Positions 1 through 11,021 of a stretch of 64,000 bases of DNA are shown one piece after another. The DNA comes from Burkholderiaceae bacterium (GTDB lineage Bacteria > Pseudomonadota > Gammaproteobacteria > Burkholderiales > Burkholderiaceae_E), in NCBI GenBank assembly GCA_024637155.1, contig JAGXFR010000056.1:84172-148171 (forward strand). The letters run 5' to 3'. The position numbers and the translations under genes are program-made. Within the stretch, counting starts at the first letter, position 1. Each line of letters opens with the position of its first letter. The notes below the pieces were generated by a model. It worked only from the letters and a program-made list of their open reading frames with translations, did no database searches and was not told the DNA's origin.

Positions 1-600
1 CCGAATAACTCAAGCGGTCCGGGTCATAGTACTCTCCGGCCGAAACGAGCGGGACTTCAACGCCGTTGATCTCCAGGCGCTTGCCGAGATAGGACACCGT
101 GTCTCCGGGCAGCCCCACCACGCGCTTGATGTAGTCGATCGAGGGGTCGCGGGGAAAGCGGAACACCACGACGTCGCCGCGCGCCGGAGAGCCCTGCTCG
201 AGCACCTTGGTGTGCACGATCGGCAGTCGCACGCCATAGGTGAACTTGTTGACCAGAATCAGGTCCCCGACCACCAGCGTCGGGATCATCGATCCGGAGG
301 GGATCTTGAAGGGCTCCGCGACGAAGGAGCGCAGGAAGAACACCACGAAGATCACCGGGAAGAGCCCGGCGGTGTATTCGAGCCACAGAGGCTGGGTCTC
401 GACCTTCTCGCGCAGCGCCATGCGCTCGCTTGCCATCGCCGCGTCGCCGCGCGCGGCCCGCAGACCCTCGGCCGTGGTGCGGTCGAAATCGGCCACCGCC
501 GCATCGGCAGCCCGGATTCGTCGCGGGCGCAGCTGGAACCGATCGAGCAGCCACGCCGCAAACGTGATCACGAGGAGAACAAAGAGAATCAGCGCGAAGT

Positions 601-604
<4 letters not shown>
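1..604 (-). CDS. lepB: Signal peptidase I (C-terminus cut by window edge)
   Basis: Inner-membrane serine protease that removes signal peptides from exported proteins. The visible 201 codons begin with ATG at 604 and carry an N-terminal membrane helix (about residues 3-20), a second one (about 80-92), the catalytic Ser105 in PSGSM and the general-base Lys160 in [11 protein letters not shown]. The reading frame runs off the left edge, so the C-terminal part of the periplasmic domain is missing here. The start overlaps the lepA stop by 4 bp (ATGA), so the two are translationally coupled, as in most betaproteobacteria where rnc and era usually follow. Identification is certain; only the 3' end is unknown. 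Confidence 0.95.
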
Positions 605-2394
<1,790 letters not shown>

Positions 2395-2449
2395 GCCGCT
2401 CGGGCCCAGAGGCTGCCGCAGCGCGCGAAGCGCTGTGCAACGAGTGTGA

Positions 2450-2478
2450 AACGAAAGCGCGCCGGTACTTCGGCGCGC
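2450..2478 (-). terminator. Hairpin downstream of mucD, possible terminator
   Basis: A perfect 8-bp GC stem (2457-2464 with 2471-2478, 6-nt loop) lies in the mucD-lepA gap. Read on the minus strand it is followed by CTTTCGTTTC, a modest T-rich run. This could be a rho-independent terminator or attenuator for mucD transcripts before lepA. The T-run is weak, so full termination is doubtful. Confidence 0.4.
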
Positions 2479-2522
2479 CCCCGTATTCTACCGGATCAGC
2501 GAGCCCTGCCGCCCCGGCGCCT

Positions 2523-3980
2523 TCAGCGTGCCGGACGAATCGGCACGAAGGCCGCGCTGTCGCCCCGCCGCACCAGCGCGACGTGGGTCTTGCGCATGTC
2601 GAGCTTGGCGACCAGTTCGTTGAACTGCTTGACGCTGGTCACATCCTGGTTGTCGAGCGCGAGGATGACGTCGCCCTGGCGGATGCCGGCCTGCGCCGCG
2701 GTGCCATCCGTCGATTCGACCAGCACCCCGGTGCGAATCCGCAGCTGGCTGCGGCGCTCCTCCGACAGATCCGACACGATCATGCCGAGCTGGTTGGCGG
2801 TGGGCACCTGCGGTTTTGCGCCCGGGCTCGGCGTTGCGGCGCGGCTGGCGGTCCGGTCGGCCTCCATCTCGCCCACCGTAATGCTCAGGTCCCGCACCGC
2901 CCCCTTGCGCCACACCTGCAGGATGGCCTTGGTGCCGGGCGCACTGTTGCCCACCAGGCGCGGCAGCTCGCTCGAGCGATCGATCGGCTTGCCCGCAAAG
3001 CGCAGGATAATGTCGCCAACCTCGATTCCGGCTTTCTCCGCCGGCCCGTTCGAGTCGACACTGCGCACCAGCGCGCCGCCCGCCCTGGGCAGTCCGAGGG
3101 GCCCGGCCACGTCCTTGGTGACCTCGGCGATTCCCACGCCGATGCGCCCGCGCACGACACGCCCGGTGCCCCGCAGCTGGTCGGCCACACGCATCGCTTC
3201 GTCGATCGGGATGGCGAACGAGATGCCCATGAAGCCGCCCGTGCGGCTGTAGATCTGGGAGTTGATCCCCACGACCTCGCCCGCCATGTTGAGCAGCGGG
3301 CCGCCGGAGTTGCCCGGGTTGACCGCGACGTCGGTCTGGATGAACGGCAGGTAATCGCCGGTATCGCGGCCCTTGGCCGACACGATCCCGGCGGTCACCG
3401 TGTTGTCGAGTTCGAAGGGTGATCCGATCGCCACGACCCACTCGCCGACCCGCAGTTTCCCCGGGTCGCCGATCGGCAGGCGCGGCAGGTTCGCTGCGTC
3501 GATCTTCACCACCGCGATGTCGGTGCGTCGGTCCGAGCCCACCAGCTTGCCCCTGAACTCGCGCCGGTCCGTCAGCGTCACATAGATGACGTCGGCGGCG
3601 TCGACCACGTGATGGTTCGTCAGCACGTAGCCGTCGGCCGAGACGATGAAGCCGGAACCGACCCCCTTGGGCACCTCGTCGCCGCCCCGGCCGCGCGGCT
3701 GCGGCTGCGGCCCCTGGCGCGGCGGGAAGAAGCGCCGGAAGAACTCGAAGAACGGGTCGTTCTCGTCCATGCCCTCGGGCAGCGGGAACGAGTGCGGATT
3801 CGTCCGTTCGGCGCGCGCTTTCTCGACGATGCGGATGTTCACGACCGCGGGTCCCGCGCGTTCGACGAGGTCTGCAAAGTCGGGCAATCCGCGAATCGGC
3901 GTCTGCGCCACCGCCGGCGCCAGCACGGGGCCCAGACCGACCAGCGCTGCGCAGGAGAGCGTGGCAAGAAGGCGTTTCAT
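2523..3980 (-). CDS. mucD: Periplasmic DegP/MucD-type serine endoprotease
   Basis: HtrA-family protease/chaperone for misfolded envelope proteins. The ATG at 3980 is chosen because AGGAAA sits just upstream and a clean Sec signal peptide follows (cleavage near ...APAVAQ, residue 26). The trypsin-like domain has His124 (TNHHVV), Asp154 (RRTDIAVV) and Ser225 (NPGNSGGPL), the complete triad; two PDZ domains follow (about 280-370 and 405-480). Length 485 aa fits DegP/MucD. In betaproteobacteria this gene commonly follows rpoE-rseA-rseB; here those are absent and a YgfX-like gene occupies the place, so regulation by a local sigma-E operon cannot be assumed. Confidence 0.96.
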   Translation of the reverse strand: MKRLLATLSCAALVGLGPVLAPAVAQTPIRGLPDFADLVERAGPAVVNIRIVEKARAERTNPHSFPLPEGMDENDPFFEFFRRFFPPRQGPQPQPRGRGGDEVPKGVGSGFIVSADGYVLTNHHVVDAADVIYVTLTDRREFRGKLVGSDRRTDIAVVKIDAANLPRLPIGDPGKLRVGEWVVAIGSPFELDNTVTAGIVSAKGRDTGDYLPFIQTDVAVNPGNSGGPLLNMAGEVVGINSQIYSRTGGFMGISFAIPIDEAMRVADQLRGTGRVVRGRIGVGIAEVTKDVAGPLGLPRAGGALVRSVDSNGPAEKAGIEVGDIILRFAGKPIDRSSELPRLVGNSAPGTKAILQVWRKGAVRDLSITVGEMEADRTASRAATPSPGAKPQVPTANQLGMIVSDLSEERRSQLRIRTGVLVESTDGTAAQAGIRQGDVILALDNQDVTSVKQFNELVAKLDMRKTHVALVRRGDSAAFVPIRPAR

Positions 3981-4005
3981 CGTGTTTCCTTTCGGGTGGT
4001 TCACA

Positions 4006-4028
4006 GGTCGGCGCACCAGGCGCCGACC
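4006..4028 (-). promoter_or_regulatory. Hairpin in the mucD 5' leader
   Basis: Perfect 8-bp inverted repeat, GGTCGGCG at 4006-4013 and CGCCGACC at 4021-4028, with a 7-nt loop. It lies about 25-48 nt upstream of the mucD start and downstream of the candidate promoter, so it would form in the leader RNA. A stabilising or regulatory role is a guess. Confidence 0.45.
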
Positions 4029-4045
4029 GATATTTCCTGAAGCCT

Positions 4046-4075
4046 ATCATTTGGCGCGCCGCGCCGAATTTTCAA
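4046..4075 (-). promoter_or_regulatory. Candidate sigma-70 promoter for mucD
   Basis: On the minus strand TTGAAA (4070-4075), an 18-bp spacer and AATGAT (4046-4051) give a plausible -35/-10 pair. The -35 overlaps the stop codon of the upstream YgfX-like gene. No good match to the sigma-E consensus was found here. Confidence 0.4.
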
Positions 4076-4575
4076 CCCTTTTGCCCGGTTCGCGCGCGCC
4101 CGACCCACGTGAGCCAGCGTCCCAGCGCAGCCCATTGCGCAGCGGGAACGGCGCTGCGGGCGAGGACGAGCCGCACGGCGCGCCCGCCGAGCGCGGGGCG
4201 CAACTCGAGCCAGGCAAAGCGCGGCGCGAACTGCCAGCGGTGCAACGCGACGGTGCCCAGCGCGCCATCACCGCTGCCGCCTGGCGATGCAGCGCCCCGC
4301 GGGTCGGCGTCGTCAGAAGCCGGCGCCCAGCCGATCACACCTTCCCGGGAGACGCGCAAGACGCCGAGCGCCGCAGCAGGCGCCGTCCGGCGCGCCGCGA
4401 TGGCCGCTGCGACCGCTGCCGCGCCCGCGACCATTGGCCAAGCCGCCGCGCTGCCCAGCAATTCGTGCCCGGCCAGCCCCAGCGCGAGCACCGCGACGAA
4501 GAACACGGCACGCGCCAGCCGGCGTGCGGGCCGAACCGCCTCGTGCGCAATCTGCAATTCGAAGGCCAGCGACAT
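4072..4575 (-). CDS. YgfX-like membrane protein
   Basis: A 167-aa protein with two hydrophobic helices near residues 20-60 followed by a soluble tail with the WRW-type pattern near the C-terminus (a hydrophobic block, 'AVPAAQWAALGRWL'). This layout resembles the YgfX/CptA family, whose members often sit after fabF in related genomes. The sequence is poorly conserved and alanine-rich, so family assignment rests on architecture and position. It lies 27 bp after fabF and directly before mucD on the same strand. The function in this organism is not known. Confidence 0.7.
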   Translation of the reverse strand: MSLAFELQIAHEAVRPARRLARAVFFVAVLALGLAGHELLGSAAAWPMVAGAAAVAAAIAARRTAPAAALGVLRVSREGVIGWAPASDDADPRGAASPGGSGDGALGTVALHRWQFAPRFAWLELRPALGGRAVRLVLARSAVPAAQWAALGRWLTWVGRARTGQKG

Positions 4576-4602
4576 CGGCGTGACCCGTGTGGCGCGTGCC
4601 GG

Positions 4603-5835
4603 TCAGAAGCGCTGCAGCACCAGCGTCCCGTTGGTCCCGCCGAAGCCGAAGGAATTCTTCAGCGCGACGTCGATGCGCATCTCACGCGCGGTGTTCGCGC
4701 AGTAGTCGAGATCGCACTCGGGATCCTGGTTGAAGATGTTGATCGTCGGCGGCGAGACCTGGTGGTGCACCGCAAGCGCGGTGAACACGGCCTCGATCCC
4801 CCCGGCGCCGCCGAGCAGGTGCCCGGTCATCGACTTGGTCGAGTTCACGACGAGACGCCGCGCATGATCGCCGAAAGCGAGCTTGAGCGCCTCCGTTTCG
4901 TTCTTGTCGCCCAGAGGCGTCGAGGTGCCGTGCGCATTCACATAACCGACCTGGTCCGCCGCGACGCCGGCACTGCGCAGCGCGGCGACCATGCAGCGCC
5001 GCGGGCCATCCGTGCTCGGCGTGGTGATGTGGTAGGCATCGCCCGTCATCCCGAAGCCGGTGAGTTCCGCGTAGATGCGCGCACCGCGCGCCTTCGCATG
5101 CTCGAGTTCCTCGAGGACCATCACCCCGGCCCCCTCGCCCAGCACGAAACCGTCCCGGTCGCGGTCCCATGGTCGGCTCGCCGTTGCCGGATCGTCGTTG
5201 CGCGTGGACAGCGCCCGCGCCGCGCAGAACCCGGCCACGCCCAGGGGCGAAACGGTTCCCTCGGACCCGCCCGCGACCATCACGTCGGCGTCGCCGTACT
5301 CGATCAGGCGACCCGCGAGCCCGATGCTGTGCAGGCCCGTCGCGCATGCCGTCGTCACCGAGAGGTTCGGCCCCTTCAGCCCGCACAGGATCGAAAGCTC
5401 ACCCGATATCAGGTTGATGATCGTCCCGGGGACGAAAAACGGCGAGACACGACGCATGCCGCGCTCGTGCATCTCAAGATGCGTTTCCTCGATCAGCGGC
5501 AGCCCGCCGATTCCCGACCCCACCATCGTGCCGATCCGCTCCGCGTTGGCATCGGTGACCTCGATGCCGCTGTCGCGCAGCGCCTGAATCGCGGCGGCCA
5601 CGCCGTAGTGGATGAACCGGTCGAAATGGCGCGCCTCCTTCGCCGGCATGTACTCGCCGACGTCGAAGTCGCGCACTTCGCCCGCGATCCGCGTCGGGAA
5701 CGCCGACGCGTCGAAGCGCGTCAGCAGGCCGATTCCCGAGCGCCCCGCAACCACGTTGTCCCAGGCGCTCGCCACGTCGTTGCCGACCGGCGAAACCACT
5801 CCGAGTCCGGTGATGACGACCCTGCGGCGCGACAT
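4603..5835 (-). CDS. fabF: Beta-ketoacyl-ACP synthase II
   Basis: Condensing enzyme of type II fatty-acid synthesis that elongates acyl-ACP with malonyl-ACP in the cytosol. 410 aa, standard length. The active-site Cys is in TACATGLHSIG, and the two catalytic His are in NAHGTSTPLGD and KSMTGHLLGG. It follows acpP after 19 bp, giving the classical acpP-fabF pair. The ATG at 5835 aligns with the usual SRRRVVITG start. Confidence 0.98.
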   Translation of the reverse strand: MSRRRVVITGLGVVSPVGNDVASAWDNVVAGRSGIGLLTRFDASAFPTRIAGEVRDFDVGEYMPAKEARHFDRFIHYGVAAAIQALRDSGIEVTDANAERIGTMVGSGIGGLPLIEETHLEMHERGMRRVSPFFVPGTIINLISGELSILCGLKGPNLSVTTACATGLHSIGLAGRLIEYGDADVMVAGGSEGTVSPLGVAGFCAARALSTRNDDPATASRPWDRDRDGFVLGEGAGVMVLEELEHAKARGARIYAELTGFGMTGDAYHITTPSTDGPRRCMVAALRSAGVAADQVGYVNAHGTSTPLGDKNETEALKLAFGDHARRLVVNSTKSMTGHLLGGAGGIEAVFTALAVHHQVSPPTINIFNQDPECDLDYCANTAREMRIDVALKNSFGFGGTNGTLVLQRF

Positions 5836-5854
5836 GAGCGGGATCCCGTGCCGA

Positions 5855-6106
<252 letters not shown>

Positions 6107-6165
6107 CTAGGATTCAAGATCCGCACGGCAGTTCGCACGAGGCGATGACCACGCGACGCGGCCGG

Positions 6166-6171
6166 ATTGTA
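6166..6171 (-). promoter_or_regulatory. Possible -10 element of acpP
   Basis: TACAAT on the minus strand, 72 bp upstream of the acpP ATG, in the only sizeable gap of the fab cluster. No convincing -35 is seen at 16-18 bp, so this is only a candidate. Confidence 0.35.
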
Positions 6172-6240
6172 ACAGTTTGACCGACCGGATCTGCTGCGCG
6201 CAACCGGTCGTGCCGGCGCCCGAGCCCCCCGGCCGGGACC

Positions 6241-6987
6241 CTACTGCATATACATCCCCCCGTTGACATGCAGCGTGACTCCGGTGATGTACGCGGCGCC
6301 GGGAGAGGCCAGGAACACCACGGCACTGGCGACATCCGCCGGTGCGCCAAAGCGGCCCGCCGGTATCTGCTTCTGCAGCGCCGTGACCTGTTCCGCGCTG
6401 AGTTCGCGCGTCATGTCGGTATCGATGAAGCCGGGCGCGACGCAGTTCACCGTGATGTTGCGGCTCGCGAGTTCCTGCGCGAGCGCGCGCGTCATCCCCG
6501 CCGCCCCCGCCTTGGCGGCCGCGTAGTTCGCCTGCCCCGAGTTGCCGCTCGCGCCCACCACGGAAGTGATGTTGACGATGCGTCCGGTGCGCGCCTTCAT
6601 CATGGTGCGCATCACGAGCCGGCTCATCCGGAACACCGCACCGAGATTGGTGTCGATCACCGCCTGCCAGTCATCGTCCTTCATCCGGATTGCCAGATTG
6701 TCGCGCGTGATGCCCGCGTTGTTCACGAGGATCGTCACCGCACCGAATTCGGCTGCGATCGCCTCGACCAGCGCCTCGGACGCGGCGGCGTCCGTCACGT
6801 CGAGCACCGCGCCGCGCCCGACGACGCCGCGCTCTGCGAGTGCCGCGCTGATGCCATCTGCACCCGCCGTGCTGGTCGCGGTGCCGATCACCGTGGCGCC
6901 GTTCGCGCCGAGCGCCAGGGCGATCGCGCGTCCGATGCCGCGCGAGGCCCCGGTGACCAGCGCGATCTGGCCTTGCAGTTCGTTCAT
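6241..6987 (-). CDS. fabG: 3-oxoacyl-ACP reductase
   Basis: NADPH-dependent short-chain dehydrogenase that reduces 3-ketoacyl-ACP, 248 aa. The Rossmann motif TGASRGIG is near residues 12-19; the Ser in NITSVVG and Tyr-x3-Lys in NYAAAKAG complete the catalytic set; NAG occurs in VNNAGIT. The start ATG 6987 overlaps the fabD stop (ATGA), fixing the start. The frame stays open far upstream, but that extension lies inside fabD. Confidence 0.98.
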   Translation of the reverse strand: MNELQGQIALVTGASRGIGRAIALALGANGATVIGTATSTAGADGISAALAERGVVGRGAVLDVTDAAASEALVEAIAAEFGAVTILVNNAGITRDNLAIRMKDDDWQAVIDTNLGAVFRMSRLVMRTMMKARTGRIVNITSVVGASGNSGQANYAAAKAGAAGMTRALAQELASRNITVNCVAPGFIDTDMTRELSAEQVTALQKQIPAGRFGAPADVASAVVFLASPGAAYITGVTLHVNGGMYMQ

Positions 6988-7922
6988 GCCTGCTCCTTGA
7001 GGGCCGCCTCGAGGGAGGTCGCGTCGTAGACTGCGCTGACCCGCAGCTCGCGATCGATGCGCCCCACCAGTCCGGAGAGCACCTTGCCCGGTCCGAATTC
7101 GATCACCCGCGTGGCGCCGAGTTCGCGCAGGCGTCGCACCACCTCGACCCAGCGCACCGGTCGATAGGTCTGGCGCACCAGCGCATTGCGAATACGCGCC
7201 GGATCGGTCTCGACCGCCACGTCGACGTTGTTCACCAGGGATACTGCCGGCGCGCGCAGTTCCACGCCGGCCAGCGCGACGGCGAGCCGGTCGCCGGCCG
7301 GGCGCAGCAGGCTCGAGTGAAACGGCGCCGATACCGCGAGCGCAATCGCGCGCTTTGCACCGAGCGCGCGGGCGTGCTCGCAGGCGCGCTCGACGGCGGC
7401 CCGGTGTCCGGCGATCACCACTTGGGCGGGCGCATTGAAGTTGACGGGCTCGACCACCTCGTTCGGGTGTCCGGATTGCGCTTCCCGGCACGCCTGAGCG
7501 ACGGTCGCGTCGTCGAGTCCCAGAATCGCCGCCATCGACCCGGTCCCCACCGGGACCGCGTCCTGCATCGCCTGCGCGCGCAGCCGCACGAGCGGCACGG
7601 CATCGCGCACGGACAGCGCTCCGGCGGCCACGAGCGCCGTGTATTCGCCGAGGCTGTGACCCGCGACCAGCTGCGCGGGCGCACCTCCCGCGTCAAGCCA
7701 GGCCAGGTAGCAGGCGTAGCCCGCCACCAGCATCGCCGGCTGGGTATTGACCGTCAGCGCCAGCTCTTCGGCAGGTCCGCTGTGAATCTTCTGCGAGAGC
7801 GCTTCACCGAGCGCCGCATCGGCTTCGGCAATCATCTCGCGCACGGTTGCGACCTGCGCGAAGGGATCGAGCATCCCGACCGCCTGCGAGCCCTGCCCCG
7901 GAAAGACACATGCCAGCGTCAT
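6984..7922 (-). CDS. fabD: Malonyl-CoA:ACP transacylase
   Basis: Loads malonate from CoA to ACP to start fatty-acid elongation; 312 aa. Ser nucleophile in GHSLGEYTALVAAG, and the N-terminal FPGQGSQAVGM and C-terminal EFGPGKVLSGL motifs are typical. It is 26 bp after fabH and overlaps fabG by 4 bp. Start ATG 7922 gives the canonical MTLACVFPGQG beginning. Confidence 0.98.
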   Translation of the reverse strand: MTLACVFPGQGSQAVGMLDPFAQVATVREMIAEADAALGEALSQKIHSGPAEELALTVNTQPAMLVAGYACYLAWLDAGGAPAQLVAGHSLGEYTALVAAGALSVRDAVPLVRLRAQAMQDAVPVGTGSMAAILGLDDATVAQACREAQSGHPNEVVEPVNFNAPAQVVIAGHRAAVERACEHARALGAKRAIALAVSAPFHSSLLRPAGDRLAVALAGVELRAPAVSLVNNVDVAVETDPARIRNALVRQTYRPVRWVEVVRRLRELGATRVIEFGPGKVLSGLVGRIDRELRVSAVYDATSLEAALKEQA

Positions 7923-7948
7923 CGAATCCCTTCCTTGCTCCGTTCGTT

Positions 7949-8926
7949 TCAGATCTGCACCAGCGCGGCGCCCCAGGTGAACCCCCCACCCACGCCCTCG
8001 AGGAGCACATGCTGACCCGGCTGGATCCGTCCGTCGCGCGTGCCCTGGTCGAGCGCGAGCGGCACCGACGCCGCGGAGGTGTTCGCATGCTGATCGACCG
8101 TGACCACGACCCGCTCGCGCGCGATCCCCATGCGTTTCGCCGTGGCATCCAGGATACGGACATTGGCCTGGTGCGGAATCAGCCAGTCGACCTGGTCGAG
8201 GGTCATGCCCGCGGCTGCGACCGTCTCCCGGCCGACCGTGTCGAGCACCGACACCGCGAGCCGAAACACCGCCTGCCCGTTCATCGTCAGGTAGGGGTGT
8301 CCGACGATGGCCCCGCCGCTGAGATTGCCCGCGGTGCGCAGAATCGCCTCCTGGCGCCCGTCGGCGTGCAGTCGCGCCGCGCGCACACCGGGACAGGTAT
8401 CGGCGGTGAGCACGATCGCCCCCGCCCCGTCGCCGAAGAGCACGCAGGTCGAGCGATCGTTCCAGTCGAGAATCCGCGAGAAGACCTCCGCCCCGATCAC
8501 CAGCGCCCGGTTGGCGATGCCCGTGCGGATCATCGCGTCGGCGGTGGCAAGACCGTAGACGAAGCCGCTGCAGACGGCCTGCACGTCGAACGCCGCGCCG
8601 CCGGGGGCATCGAGCGCCTTTTGCACGAGGCACGCCGTGCTCGGGAACACGTAATCCGGAGTCGATGTGGCCACGACGATCAGGTCGATCTCGCGGGCTT
8701 CGAGGCCGGCGGCGGCCAGCGCGTTGCGGGCCGCCTGGCAGGCGAGCTGGCTGCTCGTGACCCCCGCACCGGCGAGATAGCGCTGGCGAATGCCCGTGCG
8801 CTCGACGATCCACTCATCGGAGGTCACGACGCCGCGCTCGGCAAGGCGGCGCACCAGTTCTGCGTTGCTGACCGGCTCGCCGGGCAGCGCGCTGCCCGTG
8901 CCGACGATGCGCGAGTAACGGTTCAT
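7949..8926 (-). CDS. fabH: Beta-ketoacyl-ACP synthase III
   Basis: First condensation of fatty-acid synthesis (acetyl-CoA + malonyl-ACP), 325 aa. Catalytic Cys in [10 protein letters not shown], His in IPHQANVRI and Asn in HANTSAAS are all present. ATG 8926 overlaps the plsX stop (ATGA). Part of the rpmF-plsX-fabH-fabD-fabG-acpP-fabF series. Confidence 0.98.
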   Translation of the reverse strand: MNRYSRIVGTGSALPGEPVSNAELVRRLAERGVVTSDEWIVERTGIRQRYLAGAGVTSSQLACQAARNALAAAGLEAREIDLIVVATSTPDYVFPSTACLVQKALDAPGGAAFDVQAVCSGFVYGLATADAMIRTGIANRALVIGAEVFSRILDWNDRSTCVLFGDGAGAIVLTADTCPGVRAARLHADGRQEAILRTAGNLSGGAIVGHPYLTMNGQAVFRLAVSVLDTVGRETVAAAGMTLDQVDWLIPHQANVRILDATAKRMGIARERVVVTVDQHANTSAASVPLALDQGTRDGRIQPGQHVLLEGVGGGFTWGAALVQI

Positions 8927-10014
8927 GCGCCGCCCTCCGGGGCGGGCGGCGCGCTCGCCTCGGATGCTGTCGTCCCCGCGGCGGCGGCACTCAGCACCGC
9001 GGCGGCGTCGCGAATCCGCGGAATGGCCTCCTCGATGCGTGCGAGCAGTCCGTTGCGCGCCGCGTCGTAGGCGCGCCGCAGCGCGAATTCGAAGGCGAAC
9101 GCATCCGCGGATCCATGGCTCTTGATGACCACCCCGCACAGTCCGACCAGGGTCGCGCCGTTGTAGCGCCGATGATCGAGCCGGGCCTTGAAGCGGCGCA
9201 GCACCGGGTAGGAAATGACGGCCATCAGGCGCGTGAACACATGCCGTTCGTACTCCTCGCGAATGAAACCTCCGAGCAGCTGGGCAAGGCCCTCCGAGGC
9301 CTTGAGCGCAACGTTGCCCACAAAACCGTCGCAGACGACGACGTCCACGGTTCCCTTGTAGATGTCGTTGCCCTCGACGTTGCCGTGGAAGTTCATTCCG
9401 CTCGCGCCGAGCAGCAGCGCCGCCTTGCGTACGGTCTCGTTGCCCTTGATGACTTCCTCGCCGATGTTGAGCAGTCCCACCGAGGGGTCCTCGCGGCCCT
9501 CGAGCGCGCTGACCAGCGCCGTGCCCATGATGGCGAACTGTACGAAGTGCTCGGGCGCGCAGTCCACGTTCGCCCCCAGATCGAGCATCGTGGTGGTCGT
9601 CCCGCGCTGGTTCGGTAGCTGGCTGGCGATCGCCGGCCGGTCGATGCCGGGAAGCATCCGCAGCACGTAGCGTGCGATCGCCATCAGGGCCCCGGTGTTG
9701 CCGGCACTCACGCAGGCATCGGCCTCGCCCGCCTTGAGCGCCTCCAGCGCGACCAGCATCGACGAGCCCTTGCGGCGGCGCAGTGCGACGGCAGGCGCCT
9801 CGTCCATCGCGATCACCGCCTCGGCGTGGCGGATCGTCACGCGCTTCGCGTCGTGGGCACGCTGCGCGGCCAGCGCGGCGCGCAGCTCCGTTTCGCGGCC
9901 GACCAGCACGAGATGGACGTCGGGAACGCTGGAGAGGAAACGCAGCGCGGCCGGTACCGTGACCGACAGCCCATGGTCTCCTCCCATGCAATCAATGGCG
10001 ATGCGGACGGTCAT
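8923..10014 (-). CDS. plsX: Phosphate acyltransferase PlsX
   Basis: Makes acyl-phosphate from acyl-ACP for phospholipid synthesis; soluble, membrane-associated. The start ATG 10014 is chosen because [15 protein letters not shown] is the conserved N-terminus; the frame is open further upstream but that part is not PlsX-like. The body has typical [11 protein letters not shown] and [13 protein letters not shown] motifs. 363 aa, slightly longer than E. coli PlsX through an alanine-rich C-terminal tail. Follows rpmF after 118 bp. Confidence 0.96.
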   Translation of the reverse strand: MTVRIAIDCMGGDHGLSVTVPAALRFLSSVPDVHLVLVGRETELRAALAAQRAHDAKRVTIRHAEAVIAMDEAPAVALRRRKGSSMLVALEALKAGEADACVSAGNTGALMAIARYVLRMLPGIDRPAIASQLPNQRGTTTTMLDLGANVDCAPEHFVQFAIMGTALVSALEGREDPSVGLLNIGEEVIKGNETVRKAALLLGASGMNFHGNVEGNDIYKGTVDVVVCDGFVGNVALKASEGLAQLLGGFIREEYERHVFTRLMAVISYPVLRRFKARLDHRRYNGATLVGLCGVVIKSHGSADAFAFEFALRRAYDAARNGLLARIEEAIPRIRDAAAVLSAAAAGTTASEASAPPAPEGGA

Positions 10015-10132
10015 TGTCGGCGCAGGCGTCCTCTGCGGGAAGTTCGATTCAGCCGGGCACGCCGGCTCGCGCGACCCGTCCACGTCGCCTCCGGGCCGTG
10101 GCAGCCCGCACGTGGGCCGCCCGGCAACGGTC

Positions 10133-10315
10133 TTATTCGTCGCTCTTGGTCTGCACGACCTTCTTGCCGCGGTAGAAGCCGCTCGGGCTGATGTGGTGGC
10201 GCCGATGCACCTCGCCGGTGGTCGGCTCGGTCGCAAGCGTCGGATTCGCAAGGGAGTCGTGCGCACGATGCATGCCGCGCTTCGACGAGGATTTCTTGTT
10301 TTGCTGGACGGCCAT
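10133..10315 (-). CDS. rpmF: 50S ribosomal protein L32
   Basis: 60-aa basic ribosomal protein of the large subunit. Begins [20 protein letters not shown] and contains the conserved [14 protein letters not shown] near the end. The zinc-ligand cysteines found in some L32 proteins are absent, so this is the Cys-less form. Lies between yceD (upstream) and plsX (downstream) on the minus strand, the standard arrangement. Confidence 0.97.
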   Translation of the reverse strand: MAVQQNKKSSSKRGMHRAHDSLANPTLATEPTTGEVHRRHHISPSGFYRGKKVVQTKSDE

Positions 10316-10427
10316 GTGCTGGTCTCCGGGGGAAATAATAACTTTCCATTGTATCAGGACTCGAACTGCCGTGTCCCGGCCGAACCCGCCAAAGCCGGGC
10401 GCCGCAAGGCATCGGCGGCGGCGCGCG

Positions 10428-10949
10428 TCACTGTGGGCGCACCGGTCCACCGCGCTTGAATGCGGCCAGCCCCGCGAGCGGCCCGGCGTGCTCCTCGCCG
10501 TCGTCCGCTCCCAGACCCGGCGGCGCGCAGTCCTCGTGTGCCGCCAGGGGCGGCAATGCCAAAATGGCCTCGTCCTCCAGCAATGCCAGCAGATCGAAGT
10601 GCCGGCTGCCGGCAATCACGTCGATCTCCATCTCCTGCTCGTCGAGTTCCGCCGCCATCGCCTCGTCGGCAACGACCAGCAGCCTACGCGCGACGACCAG
10701 TTCGACCTCCACCGGCTCGAGGCACTTGCCACAGGGCAGCGCCGGTCGCGCCTGTGCCTCCAGGACCAGGTACAGTCGCGTTCCGGTGCGCGGGTCGCCC
10801 TCGACCCGGCCCTGCGCCGTCCAGCGCAGCGTTCCCGCAGTGCTGGCCAGCAGAGACGCGAGCCGCGGCAAGTTCGAGAGCGCTTCCTGCCCCGCGACGC
10901 TGCTGCCTTCGTGAATCATTGCGAAGATGTCGATCGAGCGTTCGTCCAT
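10428..10949 (-). CDS. yceD: YceD/DUF177 rRNA accumulation protein
   Basis: 173-aa DUF177 protein; in E. coli and plants the family is needed for 23S rRNA accumulation. The central [14 protein letters not shown] motif with its two cysteines identifies it. Start ATG 10949 is preceded by GGGAGGGGTG. It is the first gene of the leftward rpmF-plsX-fab series and is divergent from maf. Confidence 0.9.
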   Translation of the reverse strand: MDERSIDIFAMIHEGSSVAGQEALSNLPRLASLLASTAGTLRWTAQGRVEGDPRTGTRLYLVLEAQARPALPCGKCLEPVEVELVVARRLLVVADEAMAAELDEQEMEIDVIAGSRHFDLLALLEDEAILALPPLAAHEDCAPPGLGADDGEEHAGPLAGLAAFKRGGPVRPQ

Positions 10950-10961
10950 CACCCCTCCCGA

Positions 10962-10978
10962 GCCGCTATGATAGCGGC
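10962..10978. promoter_or_regulatory. Palindromic divergent promoter core between yceD and maf
   Basis: Perfect 8-bp-arm palindrome GCCGCTATGATAGCGGC. It contains a -10-like TATGAT on the plus strand (10967-10972) and TATCAT on the minus strand (10968-10973), so leftward yceD and rightward maf could share one core, each excluding the other. No clear -35 boxes are seen. Confidence 0.4.
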
Positions 10979-11021
10979 CGACCCCCGCACTCACTCCATT
11001 TCCCACGCCGAGGTCCCGCCA

